Shown piece by piece: positions 26,949 through 33,800 of a stretch of DNA of 64,000 nucleotides. The DNA comes from QUBU01 sp014337915 (GTDB lineage Bacteria; Pseudomonadota; Gammaproteobacteria; Steroidobacterales; GCA-2729495), in the NCBI GenBank assembly GCA_030263395.1, contig SZOW01000013.1, forward strand, positions 25,572 through 89,571, given 5' to 3'. A model generated the notes under the pieces. It searched no databases, had not been told where the DNA came from, and saw only the letters and a program-made list of their open reading frames with translations. A program made the position numbers and the translations under genes. The stretch's first letter is position 1, and each line of letters begins with the position of its first letter.

Positions 26949-27179
26949 ATGACGGAAGACAGCGAGAGGTCCTTCGGCGACGAACTCGAGCGGCTCGGCA
27001 AGCGGCTGGATGACCTCGTCGTGACCTGCAACCAGCTGAAGGAGGAGAACCGTTCCCTCCGGCAGCGCCAGGATGCCCTCACCGCCGAACGTGCCAACCT
27101 GCTGCAGAAAAACGAGCAGGTGCGCGCCCGGGTGGAAGCGATGATCGGGCGCCTGAAGGCCATGGAGCACGGCACATGA
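26949..27179 (+). CDS. TIGR02449-type coiled-coil protein upstream of zapA
   Basis: A 76-aa highly charged protein, nearly all coiled coil (ELERLGKRLDDLV, QLKEENRSLRQRQ, ERANLLQKNEQVRARVEAMI). It ends GRLKAMEHGT. This matches the small TIGR02449 family found directly before zapA in gammaproteobacteria. ZapB-like cell-division roles have been suggested from size and fold but are not shown by the sequence. No ribosome binding site precedes the ATG; see the promoter directly upstream. The last bases overlap the zapA start (ATGA). Confidence 0.82.
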   Translation: MTEDSERSFGDELERLGKRLDDLVVTCNQLKEENRSLRQRQDALTAERANLLQKNEQVRARVEAMIGRLKAMEHGT

Positions 27180-27487
27180 GCGAGGCAACCAGGGTCAACA
27201 TCCGGATCCTGGAGCGGGATTACCAGGTGTCCTGCTCTCCCGAGGAACGTTCCGCGCTGCTGGATTCAGCGGAGCTGCTCAACAGCAAGATGCGCGAGAT
27301 CCGTGACGGCGGCCGCGTGGTTGGCCTCGAGCGCATCGCCGTCATGGCGGCCCTGAACATGGCGAACGAATTGCTGCGGTCGCGGGAACGGGGTGAAGCG
27401 CTCGAAACCAGGGCGAAGGCGCGCGTACGTGCCATGCGCGAGCGCGTCGAGGGTGCGCTGCGCCCGGGCCAGCAACTCGAGCTCTGA
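27176..27487 (+). CDS. zapA: Cell division protein ZapA
   Basis: A 103-aa protein with the ZapA globular head: VNIRILERDYQVSCSPEER, LLDSAELLNSKMREIRDGG. IAVMAALNMANELL and a C-terminal coiled coil follow. ZapA binds and bundles FtsZ at the division ring. The ATG overlaps the preceding coiled-coil gene by 4 nt. The 6S RNA promoter begins about 50 nt after the stop, the usual zapA-ssrS-fau order. Confidence 0.93.
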   Translation: MSEATRVNIRILERDYQVSCSPEERSALLDSAELLNSKMREIRDGGRVVGLERIAVMAALNMANELLRSRERGEALETRAKARVRAMRERVEGALRPGQQLEL

Positions 27488-27552
27488 AGCCCCCGGGCGC
27501 AAAGCCTGGCATGCGTCGCATTTTCCACCAGGCATCGCCGTATAATCAGTGA

Positions 27553-27739
27553 CGGCGTTTCCTGCGGTGTTCGAGTAGGGCTGACTGCCTTCGACCCTTA
27601 AATGCACTGCAGGGACCTGGGCCTGTCGGCAGCTTTGTGCATTACCGCCCCGGGCGGAAAGCCTGCTCTGCCACGGTCTGTCCCACCTTTCGCTCGGGTC
27701 CGAGAGCGACGGCTTGAGACGGCACATGCGGGAACGCCA
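27553..27739 (+). ncRNA. ssrS: 6S RNA
   Basis: A structured RNA of about 187 nt between zapA and fau, the standard gammaproteobacterial position. A perfect -10 TATAAT lies at 27541-27546; no good -35 is seen. The termini pair to form the closing stem: GGCGTTTCCTGCGGTG from 27554 with CACATGCGGGAACGCC ending at 27738. A large central region with internal stems lies between them, consistent with the open-promoter-like bubble that binds sigma70 RNA polymerase. Length agrees with the 184 nt of E. coli. Exact ends are estimates. fau follows about 40 nt later and is probably cotranscribed. Confidence 0.88.
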
Positions 27740-27778
27740 TCCTCCACCTCCTCCTGCCACCGTGCCGGGTGCTCCCGA

Positions 27779-28348
27779 GTGAAGGCCCTGCGCGCCAGCA
27801 TGCGTCGCCGCCGCGTACAGCTGTCGCCCGGGCAGCTCGCCGCCCATTCCGCCAGCATTGCCCACAGCCTCTGGCAGCTGCCGCTGCTGGCCCGCTGCCA
27901 GCGCATCGCCTGCTACATGGCGATCGACGGCGAGGTGGATTGCACCGGCTTCATGGAGGCAGCGGTGGCGCGCGGCCGACGGATCTTCCTGCCGGTAGTG
28001 CACGGCCGCGGGCTGCTGTTCGCCGCCTGGCACCCCGGCATCCCGATGGCGCGCAACCGCTACGGCATTCCCGAGCCACTGTCGGACGCCGCCACCTGGC
28101 TGCGGGGCACGCAGCTCGACGTTGTGCTGGCGCCACTGGTGGCCTTCGATGCAGGCGGACGACGGCTCGGCATGGGCGGCGGCTACTACGATCGCAGCTT
28201 CGCCTTCACGCGACAGCGTGGCAGCTGGCAGCGCCCGCGACTCGTCGGCCTCGCCCATGAATTCCAGTGCGTGGCGTCGCTGCCGGCACGTTCGTGGGAT
28301 GTCGGCATGCACGCGGTGGTGACGGAAGCGGGCGTCAGATTGTTCTGA
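27779..28348 (+). CDS. fau: 5-formyltetrahydrofolate cyclo-ligase
   Basis: A 189-aa enzyme (182 if the ATG at 27800 is used). The N terminus VKALRASMRRRRVQLSP matches the basic family start, favouring the GTG at 27779. Core motifs are ACYMAIDGEVDC, GRRIFLPVV, YGIPEP, and the strong signature GGRRLGMGGGYYDR near residue 125 that binds ATP and folate. It converts 5-formyl-THF to 5,10-methenyl-THF. Its placement after 6S RNA is conserved and it links functionally with the gcv genes. Confidence 0.92.
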   Translation: MKALRASMRRRRVQLSPGQLAAHSASIAHSLWQLPLLARCQRIACYMAIDGEVDCTGFMEAAVARGRRIFLPVVHGRGLLFAAWHPGIPMARNRYGIPEPLSDAATWLRGTQLDVVLAPLVAFDAGGRRLGMGGGYYDRSFAFTRQRGSWQRPRLVGLAHEFQCVASLPARSWDVGMHAVVTEAGVRLF

Positions 28349-28463
28349 GCCACGTGCCATGCGCCGGCACGCGCCGGCGGACCAGCGAGCACCAGCCGGA
28401 TGCTCGCCGACAAAAAATCTGCGGATCAGTTCACTGTAATCAGTGGAATTTTGATTTCGGTTG

Positions 28464-28482
28464 TATATACTCAACCGCGGTT
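28464..28482 (+). promoter_or_regulatory. -10 region and AACCGCGGTT palindrome
   Basis: TATATACT at 28464-28471 contains a good -10 (TATACT). A perfect 10-bp palindrome AACCGCGGTT (28473-28482) follows, at or just after the expected start point. It could be an operator or simply the start of the transcript of the Lys-rich peptide gene. The -35 is unclear. Confidence 0.4.
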
Positions 28483-28504
28483 ACCCCGACAGGAGACCAA
28501 TGTC

Positions 28505-28567
28505 ATGGCAAAGAAGAAAGCTGCTTCGAAGAAGAAGGCCAAGAAGAAGGCCAAGAAGAAGCGCTAG
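28505..28567 (+). CDS. Tiny lysine-rich basic peptide (20 aa)
   Basis: A 20-codon frame encoding MAKKKAASKK followed by KAKKK repeats and a final R; 13 of 20 residues are Lys. AGGAG at 28491-28495 sits 9 nt before the ATG. The unit is self-contained: a -10 box at 28466-28471, the frame, a perfect 10-bp hairpin and an intrinsic terminator. The +1 frame is also open from an ATG at 28500 (43 aa, Arg-rich), but its spacing to AGGAG is poor at 4 nt. Composition resembles the tails of histone H1-like proteins, so nucleic-acid binding is a reasonable guess. It is also possible that this is a small RNA and the frame is incidental. Confidence 0.5.
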   Translation: MAKKKAASKKKAKKKAKKKR

Positions 28568-28582
28568 CAATAGCTGGCAAAT

Positions 28583-28608
28583 CGCGGGAACCGGCAACGG
28601 TTCCCGCG
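28583..28608 (+). other. Perfect 10-bp stem-loop after Lys-rich frame
   Basis: CGCGGGAACC (28583-28592) pairs perfectly with GGTTCCCGCG (28599-28608) around a 6-nt loop GGCAAC. No T-run follows, so this is more likely an RNA structural or stabilising element than a terminator. Confidence 0.6.
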
Positions 28609-28633
28609 GCTTCCCAAAAGGAAGTGTCTGATG

Positions 28634-28663
28634 AATGTGCCCGCCTCTGGCGGGCACATTTCT
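28634..28663 (+). terminator. Intrinsic terminator before rpiA
   Basis: A 12-bp perfect stem AATGTGCCCGCC/GGCGGGCACATT (28634-28645 and 28649-28660) with a TCT loop, followed by a short TCT tail. The AATG..CATT arms add U-rich pairing on the 3' side. It ends the small Lys-rich transcript and separates it from rpiA. Confidence 0.75.
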
Positions 28664-28769
28664 ATCCGGGGTCCATCGAGCAGCTTCGCTGCCGACCGCG
28701 GAAATCCCGGCAAAAATCGCTATCATCTGCAACAGAGCACAGGCCGGCCCTCACCAGACGGGAGCACGC

Positions 28770-29432
28770 ATGGACCAGGCGCAGAAGAAGCGACAGGCAG
28801 CCAGGGCCGCCATCGAATTCATCGAACCCGGCGTCCGGCTCGGCGTGGGCACTGGCTCGACGGTCAATCTCTTCATCGAGGAACTGGCCCGGGTACGCGA
28901 CCGGATCGCCGCCGTCACCGCCAGCTCGCGGGAGACCGAGCAGCGCCTGAAGGCGGCCGGCTTCGAGGTCGCGGAGCTGGCCGAGACCGGAGACCTGGAC
29001 CTCTACGTCGACGGGGCCGACGAGGCCAATAAGCACTTCCACCTGATCAAGGGCGGCGGCGGCGCGCTGACCCGGGAAAAGGTGCTGGCGGCGGCCTCGC
29101 GCCGCTTCGTCTGCATCATCGACGACTCCAAGTGGGTGGCGGTCCTCGGCCGGTTCCCGCTGCCGGTGGAAGTGGTGCCGATGGCGCAGTCGTACGTGGC
29201 GCGGCAGATGGTGCGGGCCCGCGGCCAGCCGATCCTGCGCAAGGGCTTCGTCACCGACAACGGCAACGTCATCCTCGACGTGCACCAGCTGTCGATCACC
29301 AACCCGCCGGACATGGAGGCGCGCTTCAACCAGATCGCCGGCGTGGTGACCGTGGGCATCTTCGCCAGCCGCCCGGCGGACGTGATCCTCATGGCCGAGG
29401 ACGCTGGCATCAAGCGCTTCGACCGGCGCTAG
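28770..29432 (+). CDS. rpiA: Ribose-5-phosphate isomerase A
   Basis: A 220-aa enzyme with all RpiA landmarks: LGVGTGSTVNLFIEEL near residue 27, DLYVDGADEAN near 80, and IKGGGGALTREK near 95 (catalytic Glu/Lys region). VVTVGIFASRPADVIL follows near the end. It interconverts ribose-5-phosphate and ribulose-5-phosphate in the pentose phosphate pathway. Rpe, which uses the same ribulose-5-phosphate, is encoded 4 kb away. GGGAG 7 nt before the ATG is the ribosome binding site. TATCAT at 28721-28726 is a possible -10. Confidence 0.96.
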   Translation: MDQAQKKRQAARAAIEFIEPGVRLGVGTGSTVNLFIEELARVRDRIAAVTASSRETEQRLKAAGFEVAELAETGDLDLYVDGADEANKHFHLIKGGGGALTREKVLAAASRRFVCIIDDSKWVAVLGRFPLPVEVVPMAQSYVARQMVRARGQPILRKGFVTDNGNVILDVHQLSITNPPDMEARFNQIAGVVTVGIFASRPADVILMAEDAGIKRFDRR

Positions 29433-29447
29433 GCCGGCGACAGAAAA

Positions 29448-29473
29448 AAGCCCACCTCTGGGGTGGGCTTCTT
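29448..29473 (+). terminator. Intrinsic terminator after rpiA
   Basis: AAGCCCACC (29448-29456) pairs with GGTGGGCTT (29462-29470) around TCTGG, followed by CTT. The stem is preceded by an A-run (29444-29449), so it can also terminate minus-strand transcription of the tRNA, i.e. act in both directions. Confidence 0.88.
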
Positions 29474-29485
29474 CCGGCCTTGGAC

Positions 29486-29559
29486 TGGCTGGGGGACTAG
29501 GATTCGAACCTAGGTTAACGGAGTCAGAGTCCGCTGTCCTACCACTAGACGATCCCCCA
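29486..29559 (-). tRNA. tRNA-Gln (anticodon CTG)
   Basis: A 74-nt tRNA including encoded CCA. The acceptor stem TGGGGGA pairs with TCCCCCA, followed by discriminator G and CCA. The D arm is GTCTAGTGGTAGGAC. The anticodon stem GCGGA/TCCGT encloses loop CTCTGAC with anticodon CTG, reading CAG (Gln). The T arm CCTAGGTTCGAATCCTAGT contains GGTTCGAATCC. There is no intron. Confidence 0.97.
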
Positions 29560-29606
29560 ACGACCCGGCGCAGATCGCAGGCGGAGTTGAATCCCGCCAG
29601 CCCCGA

Positions 29607-29999
29607 TCAGCGCTTCGAGTACTGGGTGGCGCGGCGGGCCTTGCGGACGCCGACCTTCTTGCGCTCGACCTCGCGGGCATCACGGGTGACGAAGCCGGCC
29701 CGGCGCAGCGAGCCGCGCAGGCTGCCGTCGTACTCCATCAGCGCCCGGGTCAGGCCGTGGCGGATGGCGCCGGCCTGGCCGGTCATGCCGCCGCCGCTGA
29801 CCGTCACGTCGACGTCGAAGCGGGTGGTGAGCTCGGTGAGTTCCAGCGGCTGGCGCACGATCATGCGCGCGGTCTTGCGGCCGAAGAATTCGTCGAGGGG
29901 CCGGTCGTTGATGGTGATCGAGCCCTTGCCGGGGCGGATGAAGACCCGCGCCGTGGAGCTTTTGCGTCGACCGGTGCCGTAGAAAGCCTGGGTAGCCAT
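29607..29999 (-). CDS. rpsI: 30S ribosomal protein S9
   Basis: A 130-aa protein of the normal length. It has FYGTGRRKSSTARVFIRPG at the start, the DEFFGRKTARM region, and VSGGGMTGQAGAIRHGLTRAL. The basic tail RRATQYSKR reaches the ribosomal P site. It lies 24 nt after rplM, the universal L13-S9 pair. Confidence 0.98.
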   Translation of the reverse strand: MATQAFYGTGRRKSSTARVFIRPGKGSITINDRPLDEFFGRKTARMIVRQPLELTELTTRFDVDVTVSGGGMTGQAGAIRHGLTRALMEYDGSLRGSLRRAGFVTRDAREVERKKVGVRKARRATQYSKR

Positions 30000-30023
30000 G
30001 GATTGCTCAACCTGCGTTCAGGA

Positions 30024-30452
30024 TCAGATCTTGAGGGGCTGGGGCTGCTGGGCGGCGTGGTTGTGCTCGGCGCCCGGGAACACCTTGAGCTTGCGCAGCA
30101 TCGCGGCACCGAGCCGGTTCTTCGGCAGCATGCCCTTGACGGCGATGCGCAGCACGCGGTCGGGAGCCCGGTTCAGCAGGTGCTCCAGGCTCTCGGTCTT
30201 CATGTTGCCGACATAGCCCGTGTAGCGGTAGTAGGTCTTGTCCTTCAGCTTCTGGCCCGTCACCCGGATCTTCGCGGCATTCACCACGACGATGTAGTCG
30301 CCGGTGTCCACGTGCGGCGTGTAGATGGGCTTGTGCTTGCCGCGCAGCCGCCGCGCGAGCTCGGTGGCCAGCCGGCCCAGCGTGCGCCCGTCGGCGTCCA
30401 CCAGGTACCAGCCACGTTTTACTTCTTCCGGCTTGGCAGAAATTGTTCTCAT
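30024..30452 (-). CDS. rplM: 50S ribosomal protein L13
   Basis: A 142-aa protein of the normal length. It has RGWYLVDADGRTLGRLAT, VVNAAKIRVTGQKL.DKTYYRYTGY, and LPKNRLGAAMLRKLKVFPG near the end. L13 is an early 50S assembly protein. A near-consensus promoter lies 55 nt upstream at 30507-30535. Confidence 0.98.
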   Translation of the reverse strand: MRTISAKPEEVKRGWYLVDADGRTLGRLATELARRLRGKHKPIYTPHVDTGDYIVVVNAAKIRVTGQKLKDKTYYRYTGYVGNMKTESLEHLLNRAPDRVLRIAVKGMLPKNRLGAAMLRKLKVFPGAEHNHAAQQPQPLKI

Positions 30453-30506
30453 GGGCCTGTCTGCAAGGTATCGGGACCCGCGTCGACCGCGGGCGCAAGG
30501 GCGGCG

Positions 30507-30535
30507 ATTTTAATGGGGCTCCCCCCGGTTTTCAA
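30507..30535 (-). promoter_or_regulatory. rplM-rpsI sigma70 promoter
   Basis: On the minus strand TTGAAA (30535-30530) and TAAAAT (30512-30507) are separated by exactly 17 bp, close to consensus, as expected for a strongly expressed ribosomal operon. The leader to the rplM ATG is about 50 nt. Confidence 0.8.
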
Positions 30536-30591
30536 CGACAACCGGGCCCGGGAGGCCGACCGGAGGGGCCGTGAGCCCCACCCGGACAGGC

Positions 30592-31323
30592 TCAGAACTT
30601 GTATTCCAGCGAAATCGAGGTCTGGGTGTCGGTCTTGTCGGTCCCGGGCAGCACGTCGGTGTTGTGCTTGACCAGGTAACCCAGTACCAGGGCCACGTTG
30701 CCGATGATCCCGGCCTTCAGCTCCGTCAGGGACTCGTAGTAGGTGTTGTCCGAGCCGATGCTGCTCGACAGCTTCTCGCTGAACAGCGCGTTTTCGCTCA
30801 GGTGCCAGTGATAGTCCATGCCGATCCGGCCGATCATCTCGTTGTTATCGGTGCCATCGTCGAACCTGGACTGGGTGGCGCCGACACCAGCCTCCAAGGC
30901 CAGTTCCTGGGTCGCGGTGCGCAGCACCCGCCAGCCGAGGCCGGCCACCTCGAAGATCTGGTAGTCGTAGGAGCTGAAGCGGTCCTTGTTCCACTCCCCG
31001 AGGCCGAAGGTGTAGACGGTCTCGCGCAGGTCGTATTTGGTCTTGAGCTGGGCCTTGTAGGCCTCGGCGCTGGTGTCCTTGTCCTTGCTGGCCCCCATGG
31101 CGGTCGCCAGCGCGCTGTGGTGCCAGCGGTCCTGGTCATACTGCACCTCGCCCTTGAAGTTGGCCGTGGTGCTCTCCGAGTTGCCGCGCACGGCCACGTA
31201 GCCGGCAGCCACGTTGCCGGACCAGCCCTGCGGGACTTCCTTGCCCTTCTCGCCATGGCCAAATGCCGGATGGACGCTGCCCAGGCAGGCGAGTGCCGCC
31301 AGGATGACCGGTACCTTGTGCAT
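30592..31323 (-). CDS. DUF481 (YdiY-like) outer membrane beta-barrel protein
   Basis: A 243-aa exported protein: signal peptide (MHKVPVILAALACLG, cleavage near FGHG). GWSGNVAAGYVAVRGNSESTTANFKGE follows, the typical DUF481 opening with a GNS turn. The rest is alternating amphipathic strands (YDQDRWHHSA, YDLRETVYTFGLGEW) ending in SISLEYKF with a C-terminal Phe, the usual signal for outer membrane insertion. Relatives are called putative salt-induced outer membrane proteins; function is unknown. It is monocistronic and divergent from coq7. Confidence 0.85.
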   Translation of the reverse strand: MHKVPVILAALACLGSVHPAFGHGEKGKEVPQGWSGNVAAGYVAVRGNSESTTANFKGEVQYDQDRWHHSALATAMGASKDKDTSAEAYKAQLKTKYDLRETVYTFGLGEWNKDRFSSYDYQIFEVAGLGWRVLRTATQELALEAGVGATQSRFDDGTDNNEMIGRIGMDYHWHLSENALFSEKLSSSIGSDNTYYESLTELKAGIIGNVALVLGYLVKHNTDVLPGTDKTDTQTSISLEYKF

Positions 31324-31455
31324 GTGGAATCCCCCGAAGCTGGGTCTGGTGGTCTGGGTGGGTCGCGCACGCCAGGCGGCGCGCGGCGCACTCTAAACGC
31401 GCGGCGGCGGCATCGCAATACCGCCAGGCCCCGGATGCCTGCGTATACTCGGGCG

Positions 31456-32097
31456 ATGAACATGCGTCGCCCGGGCCTGATCGACCGCTGCATCGCCGAG
31501 TTCGACGCGGCACTGCGCACCGTGGCGGCGGCGCATCCGGCCGGCCGGGCCAGACCGCAGGCAACGTCCGCGCAGGAACCGCTCACCGCCAGTGAACGCG
31601 ACCTGGCCGCGAGGCTCATGCGGGTCAACCATGCCGGCGAAATCGCCGCCCAGGCCCTGTACCGCGGCCAGGCGCTGGTGGCCGGGGATGCGGCCCTGCG
31701 CAGCGCCCTGCTACAGGCCGCCGACGAGGAACACGCGCACCTCGGCTGGTGCCAGGAGCGGGCCGCTGCGCTGGGCGCCGGCACCAGCCGCCTGGCGCCC
31801 TTCTGGTATGCGGGCGCACTGGCCATCGGCGTGGCCGCAGGGCTGGCGGGCGACCGCCGCAGCCTCGGCTTCCTGGCCGAAACCGAGCGCCAGGTCAGCG
31901 AGCATCTCGACGGCCACCTCCAGCGGCTGCCGGGCCAGGACCAGGCGAGCCGCCGCATCGTCGAACGCATGCGGGCCGACGAGCAGGCCCATCGCCAGGA
32001 CGCGCTGGCCCGCGGCGGGGTCGAACCACCGGCCCCGATCCGCCAGGCCATGCGGCTGGCGTCCCGGGTCATGACTTCCGTCGCCTACTATTTCTAG
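31456..32097 (+). CDS. coq7: 3-demethoxyubiquinol 3-hydroxylase Coq7
   Basis: A 213-aa di-iron protein. The Glu/His ligands appear in the family order: MRVNHAGEIAAQALYRGQ, ADEEHAHLGW, ETERQVSEHL, RMRADEQAH. It ends TSVAYYF. It hydroxylates ring C6, a step done by UbiF in enterics. With ubiH and the UbiI-like gene in the same window, all three ring hydroxylases are present. TATACT at 31444-31449 ends 6 nt before the ATG, and no ribosome binding site is visible, so the message may be leaderless. Confidence 0.94.
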   Translation: MNMRRPGLIDRCIAEFDAALRTVAAAHPAGRARPQATSAQEPLTASERDLAARLMRVNHAGEIAAQALYRGQALVAGDAALRSALLQAADEEHAHLGWCQERAAALGAGTSRLAPFWYAGALAIGVAAGLAGDRRSLGFLAETERQVSEHLDGHLQRLPGQDQASRRIVERMRADEQAHRQDALARGGVEPPAPIRQAMRLASRVMTSVAYYF

Positions 32098-32191
32098 GCG
32101 CCGCCGCCGATGCCCCCGCGCCTGCCGGCAGCCGCGAACGTGACGGCGTTCACGTTCCCTGGCCGCCCGCAGGCCCTGCGATGCGCATCCC

Positions 32192-32207
32192 TGTGACCGC
32201 CCTCACA
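32192..32207. promoter_or_regulatory. Perfect CRP-type operator TGTGA-N6-TCACA
   Basis: TGTGACCGCCCTCACA is a perfect 5+5 bp match to the CRP/Vfr consensus, with the right 6-bp spacer. Its centre (32199.5) is about 61.5 bp before the start predicted from TTGACA (32223-32228) and TACACT (32249-32254). That is the classic class I activation position. The crp gene starts 140 bp downstream. Confidence 0.85.
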
Positions 32208-32222
32208 AATCCGCAAGACGGC

Positions 32223-32254
32223 TTGACATACTTCCGGCCGGCAACCCGTACACT
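32223..32254 (+). promoter_or_regulatory. Candidate crp promoter
   Basis: A perfect TTGACA (32223-32228) and TACACT (32249-32254). The spacer is 20 bp, longer than the preferred 17, which could make the promoter depend on an activator. A second start site further into the 90-nt leader is possible. Confidence 0.5.
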
Positions 32255-32347
32255 GCCTGCCTATTGAACATATCGCCATGCCCTGCGTCTCGTGGCGAGT
32301 GTAGATTCGATCTGTGTTGTTGTTTGTCTCGAGGGGAGGGTGAGCCA

Positions 32348-33052
32348 ATGGCTGCCAACGGAAAAATGCTAAGCGACATCCCGGCCATCAACCGGTTCCT
32401 GACCTACTGCCGTGTGCGCACGGTACCGGGCAAGACGGTGATGATCCACGCGGGCGACCTGCCCGACACGCTCTACTACATCATCGACGGCTCGGTCGAA
32501 GTGATGATCGAGGACGAGGATGGCAACGAGATGGTGCTGGCCTACCTCAACAAGGGCCAGTTCTTCGGTGAAATGGGCCTGTTCAACGAGCAGCCGAGCC
32601 GCAGCGCCTGGGTGCGCACGCGGGTCTCCTCCGAGATCGCCGAAATGACCTATCCGCGCTTTCGCCAGATCGCCAGCGAGAGCCCGGGTCTGGTCTTCGA
32701 GCTCGCCACGCAGATGGCCACGCGCCTGACACGTACCAACCGCAAGCTCTCCGACCTCGCCTTCGTCGATGTCACCGGCCGCGTCGCCCACGCGATCCGC
32801 GACCTGTGCAACGAGCCCGATGCCATGACCCACCCGCAGGGCATGCAGATCAAGGTCAGCCGCCAGGAGCTCTCGCGCCTGGTGGGTTGCTCGCGCGAGA
32901 TGGCGGGCCGGGTGCTGAAGGTGCTGGAGGACGAAGGGCTGGTCTCGGCCAGCGGCAAGACCATCGTCGTCTACAACGTGCGCCCGCAACCGAAGATCCG
33001 TGCCGTGCCCGCCACGCCGGCCCCGGCACCGGCCGCAGCGAACGGCCAGTAG
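32348..33052 (+). CDS. crp: CRP/Vfr-type cAMP-responsive regulator
   Basis: A 234-aa CRP-family regulator. The cyclic nucleotide domain keeps GQFFGEMGLF (Glu75) and SRSAWVR (Arg85, Ser86), the residues that hold cAMP phosphate and ribose. In the C-helix Thr130 is kept and the next residue is Asn instead of Ser. The helix-turn-helix VSRQELSRLVGCSREMAGRVLKVLE has Arg183, Glu184 and Arg188, which read TGTGA. cAMP rather than c-di-GMP control (as in Xanthomonas Clp) is therefore favoured. A Pro/Ala-rich tail extends the C terminus. GAGGGGAGGG precedes the ATG. Confidence 0.92.
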   Translation: MAANGKMLSDIPAINRFLTYCRVRTVPGKTVMIHAGDLPDTLYYIIDGSVEVMIEDEDGNEMVLAYLNKGQFFGEMGLFNEQPSRSAWVRTRVSSEIAEMTYPRFRQIASESPGLVFELATQMATRLTRTNRKLSDLAFVDVTGRVAHAIRDLCNEPDAMTHPQGMQIKVSRQELSRLVGCSREMAGRVLKVLEDEGLVSASGKTIVVYNVRPQPKIRAVPATPAPAPAAANGQ

Positions 33053-33080
33053 GCGTCCCTGACAGCGGCGGCCGCCGCCC

Positions 33081-33758
33081 TCAGGTGGCGGCCGCCACTT
33101 CCTTGCGCAGGTCGCGGATGGTCGCGGCGTAATCCGCGCTGCCGAAGATCGCCGATCCGGCCACGAAGGTGTCGGCCCCCGCCTCCGCTGCGGCGCGGAT
33201 GTTGTCCACCTTGATGCCGCCGTCCACCTCCAGGCGGATGTCGCGCCCGAGCGCGTCGATGCGCTTGCGCACCTGGCGCAGCTTGGGCAGCGCGGAATGG
33301 ATGAACGACTGGCCGCCGAAGCCCGGGTTCACCGACATCACCAGCACGAAGTCGAGCTTCTCCAGCGTGTAATCGAGCCAGCCGAGCGGGGTAGCCGGGT
33401 TCAGCACCAGGCCGGCCTTGCAGCCCAGCCTGCGGATCAGCTCGATGCTGCGATCGACGTGGTCGCTGGCTTCCGGATGGAAGCTGATCCAGCTGGCCCC
33501 GGCCGCGGCGAAATCCTCCACCAGCCGATCCACAGGCCGCGTCATCAGGTGCACGTCGATCGGGGCGCTGACACCATGCTTGCGCAGCGCCGCGCACACC
33601 AGCGGGCCGATGGTCAGGTTCGGCACGTAGTGGTTGTCCATGACGTCGAAGTGGATCTGGTCCGCGCCGGCGGCGAGCACCGCAGCGACCTCATCGCCGA
33701 GACGGGCGAAATCCGCCGAAAGGATGGATGGAGCGATCAGCGGGGGATTGCGGGCCAC
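33081..33758 (-). CDS. rpe: Ribulose-phosphate 3-epimerase
   Basis: A 225-aa TIM-barrel enzyme. It has IAPSILSADFARLG at the start, IHFDVMDNHYVPNLTIGP (metal His and Asp), DVHLMTRPVD, MSVNPGFGGQSFI, and LEVDGGIKVDN with the second catalytic Asp. VAGSAIFG follows as the phosphate-binding loop. It starts at GTG with AGGAGG 6 nt upstream. It converges on crp and is followed by djlA 42 nt upstream on the same strand. Confidence 0.96.
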   Translation of the reverse strand: MARNPPLIAPSILSADFARLGDEVAAVLAAGADQIHFDVMDNHYVPNLTIGPLVCAALRKHGVSAPIDVHLMTRPVDRLVEDFAAAGASWISFHPEASDHVDRSIELIRRLGCKAGLVLNPATPLGWLDYTLEKLDFVLVMSVNPGFGGQSFIHSALPKLRQVRKRIDALGRDIRLEVDGGIKVDNIRAAAEAGADTFVAGSAIFGSADYAATIRDLRKEVAAAT

Positions 33759-33800
33759 GATGGCCTCCTGCGGGTGATTCGCGGCGATGGTAGCACGGGC

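Noticed and set aside
33062..33100. GGCGGCCGCC palindromes between crp and rpe
   Set aside because: No T-run and partly inside the rpe coding end; expected by chance in such GC-rich sequence.
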